A program made the position numbers and the translations under genes. Of a DNA stretch of 64,000 nt, positions 12,353 to 24,417 are shown in pieces. The stretch spans positions 36,909,497 through 36,973,496 of the forward strand of contig OY979717.1 of assembly GCA_963855995.1 (NCBI GenBank), given 5' to 3'. Numbering within the stretch: position 1 is the stretch's first letter; each line of letters starts with the position of its first letter. The notes under the pieces were generated by a model that saw nothing but the letters and a program-made list of their open reading frames with translations, ran no database searches and was not told the origin of the DNA. The stretch is from Muricea muricata. Taxonomy: Eukaryota; Cnidaria; Anthozoa; Malacalcyonacea; Plexauridae.

Positions 12353-14304
12353 CGTATATCGCCCCATCGCACTCACTCACATGTGGCTCTCGTTCCTACG
12401 ATCCCAAGTCCCAAATCTGCTGTGCGCGTAATGTCTATGCTCTCCAATATGGCTCGAGCTGTTGTGGTGACAAAAATTACGATCCTAGTCAATACGTTTG
12501 TTGTGAAGGGAAAATATTTGATAACGCCAACGGTTTCGCTTGTTGTGGTGCTGTTAATTATGATCCTTATAAAGCTGTATGTTGCAGTGGAAAGCTTCAC
12601 ACTAATGTACCTCCGAACTATCGTTGCTGTCACTCTGAAGTTTACGACCCAGTGAGCTACAAATGTTGCAGTGGCGTTATCCTATCCAGCACAATTCATC
12701 GTTGTTGTGGAAATACCCACTACTATCCACCTTCACAAGTCTGCTGCAACAACAAAGTACTCAGCAAAAGCTCCGGCACTGCGTGTTGTGGAACACTCAA
12801 CTATAATCCAATAAGTGCGGTTTGCTGCAATGGTAATATTTTAGCAAAATCATCCGGTGATCAATGTTGTGGCTCAAGAAATTTCAAAAGTTTTTCTTAC
12901 GTCTGCTGCAGAGGAAAGATTCAATCAAAACAGCCTGGCGGTGGTTGCTGTGGATCTCAGTCATATAACAGTAACTCTCATGTGTGTTGTAATGGCAAAA
13001 TTTATAGCAAGAAAATCGGATCTAACTGTTGTGGTAACCGAATTTACAACCCTTCTTTGTCTGTGTGTTGCTCTGGCCGAATACTGTATAAGTGGCGTGG
13101 ATCATCCTGTTGTAGATCACTCAACTACAACAGTAGGAGCCACATATGCTGCAACGGTAGAATTATTTCGAAAGTCCATGGTACTTCATGCTGTGCTTCA
13201 AGAGCATATCGTCCAAATGTGCATGTTTGCTGTAACAGCAAGATCAATTCTGGTGGGAAAGGTGTTTCGTGTTGCGGAAGTTACAGCTATAAGACAAGCA
13301 AACAAGTATGTTGTTCTGGCCGAGTTTTGTCAAAGAGCAGCGGTGCTTCATGTTGTGGCTCAATGAACTATCACTCGTCAAGCAAAGTATGTTGCAACAA
13401 CGTTATTTTATCGAAATCGTCTGGTACGCATTGCTGTGGCTCCTATAATTATAACCCCTCCAGATACATTTGCTGTAACGGAAACGTTTTGTCAAAATCA
13501 ACAGGAACGACTTGCTGTGGATCTATTAATTATAATCCATCTCAATACATATGCTGTGGATATCATGTCTATCCCAAATCCTTTGGATCTCACTGCTGTG
13601 TAAGTTGGGGACTATACAGTAGTCCATACTCTTACGGAGTTCCAATCAGCTCGAGCACCTCCGTTTGTTGCAGTGGAAAAGTCTATGCAAAATCTCTTGG
13701 AACGTCATGTTGCGGTGCTCAAAATTACGACTCAAATACTCACATTTGCTGTAACGGAAACCTATATCCGAAGTCAAATCGCAACAGTTGCTGTGGTTCA
13801 TTTCCCTACAACAGCGGATCCTATATTTGCTGTTCTGGTAATATACTTAGCAAATCCGGCGGACGCACAAGTTGCTGCAGAAGCCACAACTACAACTCGA
13901 GGTCTCAGCGTTGTTGCAATGGGAAGATACTTCGTGCATCTTCGGGTTATTATTGCTGTGGTTCCTCTTTATATCGATCTTCCTCCCAGGTTTGCTGCAA
14001 CAACAACATTCGATCACGCTCGTATTCATCCAACACAGGCTGTTGTTCGTCATACATCTACAACACACGAAGTTACGTGTGCTGCAATGGAAATATAAGA
14101 TACAAGGGTAAAGGTACATCATGCTGTGGAACGGTCAACTACAATTCCTCTACTCATATCTGTTGTGGCTACAACCTGCTGTTGAAATCTAAGGGTTCCT
14201 CCTGCTGTGGCTACCAAAACTACAATTCAAGTAAGGAAAGATGTTGTCATCACTCTTCTCACGGCGGATATTATCTCGTTCAGAAATCCCAAAGGTGCTC
14301 TTGA
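12353..14304 (+). CDS. Galaxin-like di-cysteine repeat protein, main exon
   Basis: This exon gives 649 residues after the exon junction, for a total of about 663. It is built almost entirely of tandem repeats of ~28 residues. Each repeat has two half-units of the form CC-G-x(2)-Y-N-x(5)-CC and N-G-x-I-x-S-K-S-x-G-x(2)-CC. I count 45 CC dipeptides, plus a lone Cys at each end. This is the signature of galaxin, a secreted protein first described from the coral skeletal organic matrix and also known as larger galaxin-like families. Di-cysteines should cross-link the protein extracellularly. The exon opens after a strong acceptor (pyrimidine run plus ttttttag at 12352) and ends with TGA at 14302-14304. 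Residues between CC pairs are rich in Ser, Tyr, Asn and Gly. One half-repeat is expanded around 13600-13660. No transmembrane segment follows the leader. A role in biomineral or other extracellular matrix is family-based inference. Confidence 0.88.
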
Positions 14305-15872
14305 TATCATAACCACGATTTACGGACACGGACGTTTGTTTCCCCAATTGTTCTTTTACCTAGCTGATGACTTACTATAACGTAATGATCTTATAACGTA
14401 GGCAAACTGATTTGGGATTGATTTATCAATGATTATGATCGAATTAGATTAGATTTTAATTTGGGCGCAAATTCAAGTAGCCTAATATGGGAATTTGAAT
14501 TAATCAAGTGTGGACACATGTAGTTTATTTATAGACAATCTAATGTATTATCCGTATATAGCTGTTTGTGAGAATGTTGTGTATCTTGCTTTTTTCTCTT
14601 ATCAAATGTCATCAGCATTACACATCTGCGTCATGTCTTTATAATTGCACTTATATCGATCGCTGTTTGGAATTATTTTTTATCTTAATTTTGTGAACAT
14701 ACAGTCTTGCCCAATATGCCTCAGAGAAATGAGAAAAACAGAAGTAAATCGGAAAGAAAACAATAGATGCAAAACAAAACAGGAGAAAGAAACTTTTTCA
14801 TTATATATGAATTATTTATACTGGGTTTTTTTCTGATGTGAAAATGCTATAAGACATGCATGAACTCTCAATTGTCTCAACAATTTGATATACTCTTTTG
14901 ATATACTTATTAAACGTTATTATAGCAACGGTTTATCAGGGAATCAGATAAGTTTTAAAGGAAAATATTCTAAGGTTACTAGAAGAGCAAATGCTTGTGA
15001 ATGGTATGCGATCGTGTTCGAGCTTCTTTAGTCGGAAATGGAATATCTAAAAGAATATAACAGTGTTAGTGAATTGTCTGATGTTGAAGAAAACATTTAG
15101 AACATGATCACATCAACTCGACCAATAACAACGTTGCATTTTGGGTTGTCTATATCCCATGGACCACACATGTAATTTATTAGTATGTTCTATATAAATC
15201 ATATTAATGAAATATAGCTACGGTTTACCAATAAAAGTACGACCATCACCACGAGAATCAAACTTATCCATGTAGCAGTAGAAAGAACAAAAGAAAACGT
15301 AGATTATTGAAACAAATTATAATAATACCTCGTTTTTTGCATGTCAAAACTCATTTTTCTGTCTCTTTATCAACGAACACTTCGCATGAAAGTGTACAGC
15401 ATTGACGCTCAGACAATCTTGGACAAAACTTGTTGAGACACTCGTTGAAATTTTAAAGTCAACCTACGTGTGCTATTCTGAAATGATCAGAAAATTCACA
15501 ATTTTCATTTTAACCCCTTTCCTCCAGTCCCATTGAATTGGGGGAGTGGGTAGCAAAAGTAATTCTACAAACGTTTTGTCAGATTTCAGTACGCAGACAG
15601 GATTTTATATCTGCCACTTAATTTAGCTACGGAGATCTAGCGTGGTGAGTTTTGCATATTTAATATTTTTAGATGTAAAGAATGCAAACTGCTTAAAAGC
15701 AGTTTGGAAGAGATTTATTACTCCGCCAGACCACTTGAGGCACGAAACTAAATAGTAACAAAAATATTTATTCAAAGCTGTTGACTCCCTGCTTATTCTA
15801 TATAATAGCATAGTTGACCGGGTTTCTTTTGTTTTTACCGGGTCGATTACTAACTAATGCTATTATACAAAC
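14305..15872. other. Downstream of galaxin-like gene; nothing recognised
   Basis: This should contain the 3' UTR. No convincing polyadenylation signal close to the stop codon was identified. The remaining sequence is AT-rich without coding or repeat structure I can support. Confidence 0.5.
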
Positions 15873-16062
15873 TAATAGCATGGCTTAATTTTCGGGAGAT
15901 TAGTGATTAAGGTGGCTCCCTACGGTTTTAGTTGGAAAGTGCATTGTAGCCGTTAAGACCGTCTCATTTCCACATCTTTCATTATAAAATTATAAAATTC
16001 TGTACAAGTGTTATTGAAGTCTTGCTGAAGATTTTAAAGTGGTGATTTTGCGGTAGAAGATT

Positions 16063-16076
16063 GTTGCCATGGCAAC
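16063..16076. promoter_or_regulatory. RFX-type X-box, perfect palindrome
   Basis: GTTGCCATGGCAAC matches the two-half-site RFX consensus (GTNRCC, spacer, RGYAAC) exactly. It lies inside the 3.7-kb TTAA element, so its regulatory use is unproven. Confidence 0.5.
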
Positions 16077-17024
16077 AAATGGATAAGAACATGGCTTGCG
16101 TTTCGTCTTCTTTTCGCAATTTTCGAGATTTCCTTCGGTGAATTATTTTTAATTGAACTTGTTGTATAGTACTGACGCAAGGGTTTCACTTACACGCTTT
16201 AAAAAAATTCTATCAACAGGTTTTTTTATTATCCTACAAAATGTCAAAAATCAATATAAAAAAAATCCCTTTGATAAAATTTTTCGAAAAATTTCAAGCA
16301 CTGGAGCGGTGGTAATTGATGAGCAAAATTTAAAAAAAATTCACCGAAGGAAACAGGCAAAATTTACAGTTTAATTTCATTACATTTTTTTGTTTTGACG
16401 TCATGAAATTTTTGAAACCAGTTTTTCATGCGTGGAGTTCGGCACATTTCGTGGACAACAACCAGAACAGCGAGAAATACGTGTTTTTGATAATAGCCGT
16501 ACTATTTTTCGTTTGAAATTTTTGGTTTAACCTTATTTAAGAAGAGATTAAAAGACATTCATATTGCCAAAAAGTAAAAACAAGACATAATTAGGCATCA
16601 AATCAAACCACTGCTTCTTAAATTTATTCTTGTCACTAAAAACCGATGTACGAAAATATATTTAAAACTCATGACTGTAGGCACGATAGTTATAAGACTA
16701 TGTTATCAAAGCAGGACAGGCATCCGACCTTAATTAAACAAGACGCCTACGCAGGCGTTCACACTTCCCTCAGAAATTACGGAACTTAGGGTCCTTTTCA
16801 GGCTTTTCTCCCACATAGGGGTTGGTTGGGTTTGGTTTTCAGGAACCTTGTAGTCCTGTGGAAGGATAGCAGGCATCTGTGGATGGGAACACCTTTACAA
16901 AATATAAACTGCTGATTTTAATAAATACATGAAGGAGCACAGCTCAGTTATTATTAACTCAAATTTAATAAACTTTTGTACAGATACTACATTGCAAAAT
17001 ACATCCAAAAACATTTTTAATGCC

Positions 17025-17038
17025 GTTGCTATGGTAAC
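17025..17038. promoter_or_regulatory. RFX-type X-box variant
   Basis: GTTGCTATGGTAAC is a symmetric variant of the X-box, with both half-sites carrying the same relaxed position. It lies in the same transposon as the perfect site at 16063. Confidence 0.4.
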
Positions 17039-17243
17039 ACTGTTATCCCCAGGCCCCGCACAGAATTTTTATAAAATAGCTGTATACTTGAACTGGTTAT
17101 AACAACATGTTACCAGAGGTCTGTCTGCTATACATATGCATGCCTATAGTTCAAAGGGAAGATCATTGTTCGAAAAAAAATGTCCAGGTGGATAAATATA
17201 GCAAGTTATATAAATTTCGTATCAAGGGCCTAGGGACAGCAGT

Positions 17244-17257
17244 GTTACCTTGGCAAC
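17244..17257. promoter_or_regulatory. RFX-type X-box
   Basis: GTTACCTTGGCAAC fits the RFX consensus at both half-sites. It is the third such site within 1.2 kb of the same element. Confidence 0.45.
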
Positions 17258-19650
17258 AAAATTAGAAACGTTTTTTGCATCCATGTGCAAAATTTTATTG
17301 AATTTGACTGAATAATAACTGAGCTATGCCAATCGCCCTACTTTTTCATGCTCTTTCACATGAAACAATAAAATTTTTTATTGCCAATGCCTGTTAATAT
17401 AAATCTGGATATTGCTCATAACAGAAAAACACAGAAGTAAGATTTGCCAAATATACAGTAGTGTTTATGAATTATGCAGTTCAATTATGCAAGTACTATT
17501 GAGATTGGTGATAGAGTTATCAGTTATGTCACGTCTCCCCTGATTGATTGAAACAGATACTTCATTGTTGTGTTAGGTTTGTTAGTTGTTAACTGGTTTG
17601 TCAAGACATTTTATTTGTGAAGGTGTCAAGATGTTAAAATTGTTTAAGTGAAACAGGTTTTCAATACAAGACTGGCAGTTATTTTATTTACACAATTTCT
17701 ATATTGGTCAATGAATGTGATCATGGTGTACAAGACATCTTTGACAAATTACTGGAATAGTGTGCTATGTATATGTGGCTATGTTATGTTTTATTTTACT
17801 ACGGTGTTGGGAACCACTTACGAAAAAGAATTACTGTAGGCACTAGAGAAGACAAAACACAAACTAGACAAAGTGATTGTTCTTGTATATATATGATCTT
17901 TTGTGCTTTCATTATTAGAATACACTTAGTTTTCACCAATATGCTGTGGCAGCATTACAAACATGAAGTAGTAAACATCTTGTTCTTGTGAATATTGAAC
18001 ATAGTGTCCATGCATTTCAGCTAAATGACCTTTTTTGAAGAATAGGTATTGTTGCATAATCGATAACTGAACATTGCCATAACAACTAGTCAATAAAATA
18101 ATGTCATATGAGAACCATGTTTTGTCAGTCTCAACAAAGAAAATCATAGTACATTGTTAATTATTGACAGTTGCACAAATGACAATTCATACAATGGCAC
18201 TTTCCTTCTGTGGTACTTTTATCATAACAGTACTATACACATTGGCCTTAAATTTCATGTTATAATTCTGCTGGAAAAATAAGGTGTTCAAAGCTTTTGT
18301 TGGTCATGATTGACTGATTTGCCAGAAGTACAAAGTTGCAACCAGGTGAATTGTGAAGTCCCATAAATTAGTTGTAGCATCGTCTAATCAAGAAATGACT
18401 CTAAAAAATAAACACTGTGTCAAGTAAGGCACAACTCCAAGGCAGAACATTTGAGAGAATGTAGTAATGTGTTAAACCCAACAGTTAAAGGTAGGTTACA
18501 GTTCCTTCTGCACATTGGTTCTGCTGATAACAAAGGGGGACCGACTGAAATTTTCTTGAATCTAAACACTGGTTAACATTCATTTATGAACAAAGCAAAC
18601 CAGAACAGTGCCAGGCATTCAGTTAGTAAATCATATTTTACAAATGTGACAGTTCAACATATAAACCAAGCATTTGTTTACATTATGGACTGCAACCTGC
18701 CTTTAAATACTGTTACTGTATATTAATTGAGTTTCTGGAAAATGAAATACAGAAATATGTAATGAAATATCCATAATTCCTTACGAAATTAAAAGAAAAT
18801 TCCATATTTCCCTGTTTATTCAGATTTACCGTAAACAACAGTAATTTGTTCGAAATAGAGCTTTAGAAAGAAGTGAAACAAGAAAATTGCAGCTAACTCC
18901 TTGACGTCCGCCATTTTGAAAATGAGCCCGCTGTCCAAAATGGAGAGTCATGCTTGTGACCACGAAAAAAAATGAAGAGAGAAAAAGGCCATTTTAAGAC
19001 ACTGGCTCTTTCAGTCCAGTGTGAAAAGTAACCAGAAAATACCAAAAACATCTATATATGTACATAATGACCACGTATCCCAAAGTAAACGCAAGTAACT
19101 AGGAAATTCATAGAGGTTCAGACGTACAGGCTTTTGTGCATTGTTGACATGAAGTATCGCGGGCTCTGAGCCCGCGTTGTCGCGATGCAAAGTCGATTTC
19201 TCGTTGATGAACGACGAAGGGGAGGATTTAAGACACTTACCCTTCGAGAAGTGTAACAAGAAAACTTACATAAGCTTCGGTAACATTTCAGAAGAGCCGA
19301 TAAAGACAATACAAAATGGTTCAGTCGGAGTCCATACACTTTCGTAAAATTTCGAGCAACAAAAATTACATCACCGGACATAAAAAAGCGCCTAAAAATT
19401 GTTTTAAAACCGATTTAAAGCATCTTACACTTGAACTTGGAAACACAAACGATGGTAAGGAAGAACTGTCGTCTTTTTTGTGTGTAGAAACACAAAAATA
19501 TCGGCAAAAACAATGTTTTCAACTTTGAATGTGAAAAATTTTATTATAGCTGGCCACGAACATTCCACGCTTTGGCGTGATTCGTGCGGACAGCGTCTGA
19601 TCCCTATAAATCCGGTTATAACTGCATAAAACCTCAGGGAGCCACCTTAA

Positions 19651-19707
19651 ATGGCCCCTTACCCTTGGGAGGTTCCACAAACCTCCCTCGGGTTACGGGG
19701 CCATTTA
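19651..19707. repeat. Hairpin beside TTAA element
   Basis: ATGGCCCCTTACCC at the left and the complementary GGGTTACGGGGCCAT at the right form ~24-bp arms with a tiny loop. It lies between the element's right TTAA and the outer inverted flank. Confidence 0.7.
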
Positions 19708-19932
19708 ATCACTAATCTCCCTCCAGCTATGCTATTACTTATATTATATTATGCTCTGGATTTCCATTGAGCACTTTGCCAACGGTATTTATAACATTTT
19801 ATGCATTATATAATGTGTGTATTTACAACATTTTATGCATTACTTTATACATTATATAATCTGTGCTTGTTTTGGGAAACACAAGATTGCTCAATAACAT
19901 TTTGACAGGGAGTCTTCAGGTGGTAGACATCG

Positions 19933-20220
<288 letters not shown>

Positions 20221-20261
20221 TTTATATTGTTTAGTCTGTCGAGCAGAGGGAGTATATTTGT

Positions 20262-20486
<225 letters not shown>

Positions 20487-20641
20487 AGGTTATCATATGA
20501 GAGGCGAGGTGATATCAGTTTTATCGCTCGAGAGACGATATCATATTTTGTCGCGAGTGAGCGCAGCGAACGAGGGACGAAATATGATATCGTAACGAGA
20601 GCGATAAAACTGATATTACCGAGTCTCGAATGTGATAACCT
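20487..20641. mobile_element. Palindromic MITE, 155 bp
   Basis: AGGTTATCA at 20487 and TGATAACCT ending at 20641 bound imperfect ~65-bp arms sharing a GATATCAGTTTTATCGCTC core. It is inserted at the edge of the (TA)n tract, which suits a TA target site. Confidence 0.75.
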
Positions 20642-20642
20642 A

Positions 20643-21024
20643 TTTATCACATACTTGTGCCTTTATCTAGAGCAAAAACCAGACTACATTTTCAAATTAT
20701 TTGTACTTCGAGTACATTTCAAAATGAATTCAAAATTATTGTTTAAAATACGCTAAACAGGTAGAAATTACAAAAAAACCCCAAAAACAACTTATCTTTT
20801 AATAGCTGCAAATTTCTTTGTGTTATTTTCCTGGTATCATTTTATATTTTTATTGTTATCTCTCTATCGATCCTTCAGTCGGACGCCATCTTTGTTTTGA
20901 GCGGGACAAAAAACAATATCGCGGGACAAAAAACGATATCACGGGACAAAAAACGATATCACGGGACATATCGTTTTTATGTCACCGTGTTATCGCCCGG
21001 ATAAAGGCACAAGTATGTGATAAA
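20643..21024. mobile_element. TA-flanked MITE with 25-bp inverted ends
   Basis: The terminal inverted repeat starts TTTATCACATACTTGTGCC at 20643 and is repeated in complement, ending at 21024. TA flanks both sides (20641-20642 and 21025-21026), as in Tc1/mariner-type MITEs. The interior carries three to four copies of a ~20-bp unit containing GGGACAAAAAACGATATC (20903-20970). A second family member lies at 52924. Confidence 0.8.
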
Positions 21025-21065
21025 TATAATATATATACCGTTAACATACATATATATATATATAT

Positions 21066-21555
21066 ATGTGGGAAATGTGGGACAAAGATTTCTGAAAATA
21101 GTTGCGAGTGTTTCCCTCCTCACCATGCCCTACACAAAATTTTCAACAAAAATACATTAAAAATAAGCTACAGTTCTATGCCGAACGTTTCCAGTATCAT
21201 CACAGCACACAACAAACGCCTACTAAGAAATGAAACATATTCAGCAACCACCGCTACCTGCAACTGCCGAAAGTCAGTATCATGCCCACTAAACGGAGAA
21301 TGCCAACAAGAGGGAGTCGTGTACCAGGCCGTGATCGAAAGGCAAGACAACAAGGAGATTCAACGATTAAAAGATAACGACATCAAATTCTCCATAAAAT
21401 GGAGAGTCATAAAACGATGTAAAGCTTACAAGAGTAGCTCAAAGAGATGTAATTTGTGTTTGCATGAAAAATTTCTTATTATTTGTCATCCAGAGCTAGG
21501 TACCCTAAATTCAAGTTGCAGACATCGTAAGAAACATTTACTTGCCAACTTTTAA
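21066..21555 (+). pseudogene. Penelope-like GIY-YIG region, core deleted
   Basis: The frame reads through HHALHKIFNKNTLKISYS, the Cys-rich CNCRKSVSCPLNGEC linker, and the end SSKRCNLCLHEKFLIICHPE followed by CRHRKKHLLANF. These flank the GIY-YIG endonuclease of cnidarian Penelope-like elements. Between VVYQAVIE and LKDNDIKFSIKW the expected stretch with the GIY-YIG tyrosines, arginine and following histidine is missing, roughly 45 residues by memory of full-length relatives. The frame stays open, so the deletion is in phase, but the nuclease must be dead. Upstream codons of this ORF, before 21066, belong to the MITE. Confidence 0.75.
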
Positions 21556-21645
21556 TTAATGCACTCATGCAATTGGCTTTAACGCGCGACGTCAATTGTA
21601 ACATACATATCAAGTTTCCCTAGATCATAACATCAGACGCGATCA

Positions 21646-21699
21646 TCACCTGACGAGTGTGGCAAGCATTGCTTGTCATACGAAACAGATTTGTTGTGA
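21646..21699 (+). ncRNA. Candidate hammerhead ribozyme in Penelope-like 3' region
   Basis: CTGACGA lies at 21650-21656. A 12-bp stem II (21657-21668 with 21670-21681, mostly Watson-Crick with G-U pairs) follows. GAAA is at 21682-21685. A minimal stem III is ACA (21685-21687) with TGT (21692-21694) around GATT. The cleavage base would be T21695. Stem I pairs TCAC (21646-21649) with GTGA (21696-21699). The very short stem III matches hammerheads reported in Penelope-like elements. Manual fold. Confidence 0.65.
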
Positions 21700-21799
21700 A
21701 TAAAACTTTATGAAGTAACCAAAGTCTATTTCATTGTCTATTCCGCTCTACTTCGGTATTGAGCACTTTCTTCATATATATGGTTTTATTTTTATTCCT

Positions 21800-22001
<202 letters not shown>

Positions 22002-22029
22002 TCTTATTTGCTATATATGTTTCACAAAT

Positions 22030-22285
22030 ATATATGTCAATACGTCGATCCATGGATGCAATTGTTCTGTCAATAATTTCTGGCGAATAGTTCAACAAAG
22101 TTTCTTAGACCCGAGCACAAAATTGAGAATATGGTTCTTTGGTGATTCGCTTGCTTAGTGCATCATCTTGCAATTGCCTCTTAACATTATGAAAAACATT
22201 CTGAATGGGATTTAGGTCGGGACTGCGAGCAGGAATAGCGAATTTTCGTGCATCAACTGCAGCTATTGCGCCTCGCGCTTTTCTT
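22030..22285 (-). pseudogene. Tc1/mariner transposase C-terminal fragment
   Basis: Read on the minus strand, the sequence contains ARSPDLNPIQNVFHNVKRQL, the hallmark DDE block of Tc1-like transposases (SPDLNPIE-N-W), then a tail ending MDRRID. The usual Glu after NPI is Gln here, and a TAA interrupts the frame after FCARV. The N-terminal helix-turn-helix and first two catalytic Asp residues are absent. It is a decayed fragment of a once autonomous mobile element. Confidence 0.8.
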
Positions 22286-22635
22286 ACTAGATTATTCTAG
22301 GTATACACATAATACAATATGATGCATGTCTTATACCAAGCTTAAATCATTCAGCTTTCTTGTTTTTTAAGTCACTTTATATATAGCCTCTCTAGCCACG
22401 CCCTAAAAACCCCACCCAACATAATGATAATAATGATACACCAACTTCGAAAGACTATCAACATTTCAAAGTGTATAGCTTCTGCATCACTATGTGCAAT
22501 TTCTATAAAGAATCTACCATGTTTTACAATACAAGTGCTCTTTCAATCGCAAGACAATCCTTCACAAAATATATTGAGACTTGCATATAAATCTCTTGAA
22601 TTAGCAGGTTTGTGACATTATTTGATGTTATTGTT

Positions 22636-22735
22636 CCCCCCTCCCCCCTACAAGCAATGTTGGGTGTTAGACGAGCAATAGTACAACAAAAGTTCCTGCT
22701 CATCACAAGCAACATTGCTTTGTAGGGGGGAGGGG
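22636..22735. repeat. G/C-rich stem-loop
   Basis: Arms 22636-22662 and 22710-22735 pair CCCCTACAAGCAATGTTG with its complement, separated by ~47 bp. Stable hairpin, probably a MITE remnant. Confidence 0.75.
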
Positions 22736-22739
22736 AGGC

Positions 22740-24310
22740 ACAAATACACTTTTATATTGGTGGTCTCATAATTTTTGTGAGGGATTGTAGGTTATATATC
22801 CGGTTCTATTCATCCTATACAATTGACCCCCACTGCCAAGAATATTAAGTTCCAATGCGCATCGAAACGTAAAACTTCCGAAAGCTTCTTCTTTCCTTAA
22901 ATCGAAATTTTATGCCAATGTACGTTGTGTGCCGCCATCCTGGAACAATGCACACGGAATTGCATGCTGGATTTCGTGTTTACGAGGGGACGCTTGTATT
23001 CTCTACTGTGTGGTTTGTATGCGGATATTTTGACTATTTTTGGAAACTTTACCTTTTTAAACTTAAGGTAAGTGATTTTTATCTTTGAAACAGTTAGTTT
23101 GTTGCATTTTTATCGCTCATGAAATATATATACATCATCATCATATATACATTTTAGATAAGAATCTGAATAACGAAACATTTGCTTGTAACAGGAAACA
23201 TTAGTATAACCAAGTAAACTTTGTACATAGTCCAAACTGTCTAAGATAATTGTGAAACCCATATTTTTAACCTTTTACTGCTTGCAAGCATCTGTAAATA
23301 ATTTCTGAAAAACCCTTTTAGGGAGAAATTTATTAAATACGCTACCCACATGTACGCTACGCGTACCTATTTTACTAAAATATAGTCAGTTATAGCAATG
23401 TAAACAAATTGAGCTTATATACCGTATAAAACACTACTTATCGTTATTTAAAAAGATGTTTTAACAATTTTTGCCAAATGCTTCAAATTCTTAAAAAAAT
23501 ATAAATGTTTTGTGCGAAAAAAGCGCTTGTTGACTGTTATTATAGCAATTCAGAACAATTATGATTTTTTTCCAGCTTTCGGGAGACTTATTCATTATTA
23601 ACTTGTAAAAAACTGAATTTTATACTTGTTTAGGTAACATTTAAATCAAGTACTAACCTTCAAAAACTTTATCTAGGTTGATATCTTGTACGTATATGGC
23701 CAAGAAAGGCTGGCAAAATACTCAAAAACAAATTTTTTGCAATCGAAAAACGTTCAGCCGCGATCTTGGTTTCTATACTAATTGGATATGAGCTAATATG
23801 CCGTTATAATAATATCCTATATAATAAATATATCTATAGGTGCACACACAGAAAATGCGCTTAAATTTGGGGTACTCTATTTATACACCATACATAAACG
23901 AAGCCTTGATATATCTCTATGCCTCCTGGTGTTTGTTCGATATGCATGTTTAACACCATTGGAAATAAAACTGTAATGATCAGCATAAATAGATCTTAGA
24001 TGGCCAAACATGACCTTAGAAGTTGTATACTTTTCTTGTCAAGAGTCTTGAGCTGCATATTCACTGGCTGCATAGCTCGCGTGTGGAAATTTAAATTATT
24101 GGCTCAAATTATTGGCTATAAATGTAGATTTACTGTACATCTATAAATATACATGTACCTTATATGTGCTGGTAATCAGAGATGTGCGTGCAATTATACA
24201 GAACAAGTTATAAGAATTAACAAGTTTGTTCATGGAGCATTTATTTTAAATATTGCACATTATTATTCTGCACTTACACAACTGAAAATGAAGTATATTA
24301 CAATTTAAAA
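22740..24310. other. Intergenic; nothing recognised
   Basis: AT-rich sequence with no coding, RNA or repeat feature I can support. Confidence 0.5.
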
Positions 24311-24315
24311 GCAAA

Positions 24316-24321
24316 TTTATT
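24316..24321 (-). terminator. Polyadenylation signal of cystine-knot-like gene
   Basis: AATAAA on the minus strand, about 97 nt past the stop codon at 24418. Position and match are appropriate for 3' end formation. Confidence 0.5.
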
Positions 24322-24417
24322 GCATTTACTTTCTAAGCCACGTGGCACATTATATCCAAGCAAAAATACTGCTGCATTTTCTATAATAACGGAACTTTAA
24401 TTATTCGTAAAAAATAA

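Larger units (their letters stand above)
15911..19646. mobile_element. TTAA-flanked non-autonomous DNA transposon (3.7 kb)
   Basis: The ends are GGTGGCTCCCT at 15911 and the complement AGGGAGCCACC ending at 19646. The inverted similarity extends over ~21 bp. TTAA flanks both sides (15907-15910 and 19647-19650), as expected of TTAA-specific superfamilies such as piggyBac and Kolobok. No transposase-like ORF is present. Outside it, a second inverted pair (gggagattagtgattaa at 15894-15910 and its complement at 19705-19721) suggests it sits inside an older element. A further internal inverted repeat joins ~16130-16156 with ~16327-16354. Confidence 0.65.
21066..21785 (+). mobile_element. Penelope-like element, 3' fragment
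   Basis: A 5'-truncated copy. It begins where a short TA run (21047-21068) ends, carries the end of the coding region (stop at 21555), and continues through a ~230-bp 3' region with a candidate hammerhead motif. It ends near a CTCTACTTCGGTATTGAGCAC segment. The reverse transcriptase is absent. Assignment rests on recognising the C-terminal protein and the hammerhead, both known features of Penelope-like elements. Confidence 0.7.

Noticed and set aside
12373..14122. ORFs of 79-169 codons in other frames across the galaxin exon
   Set aside because: Shadows of the repetitive, stop-poor galaxin sequence, with no independent signal.
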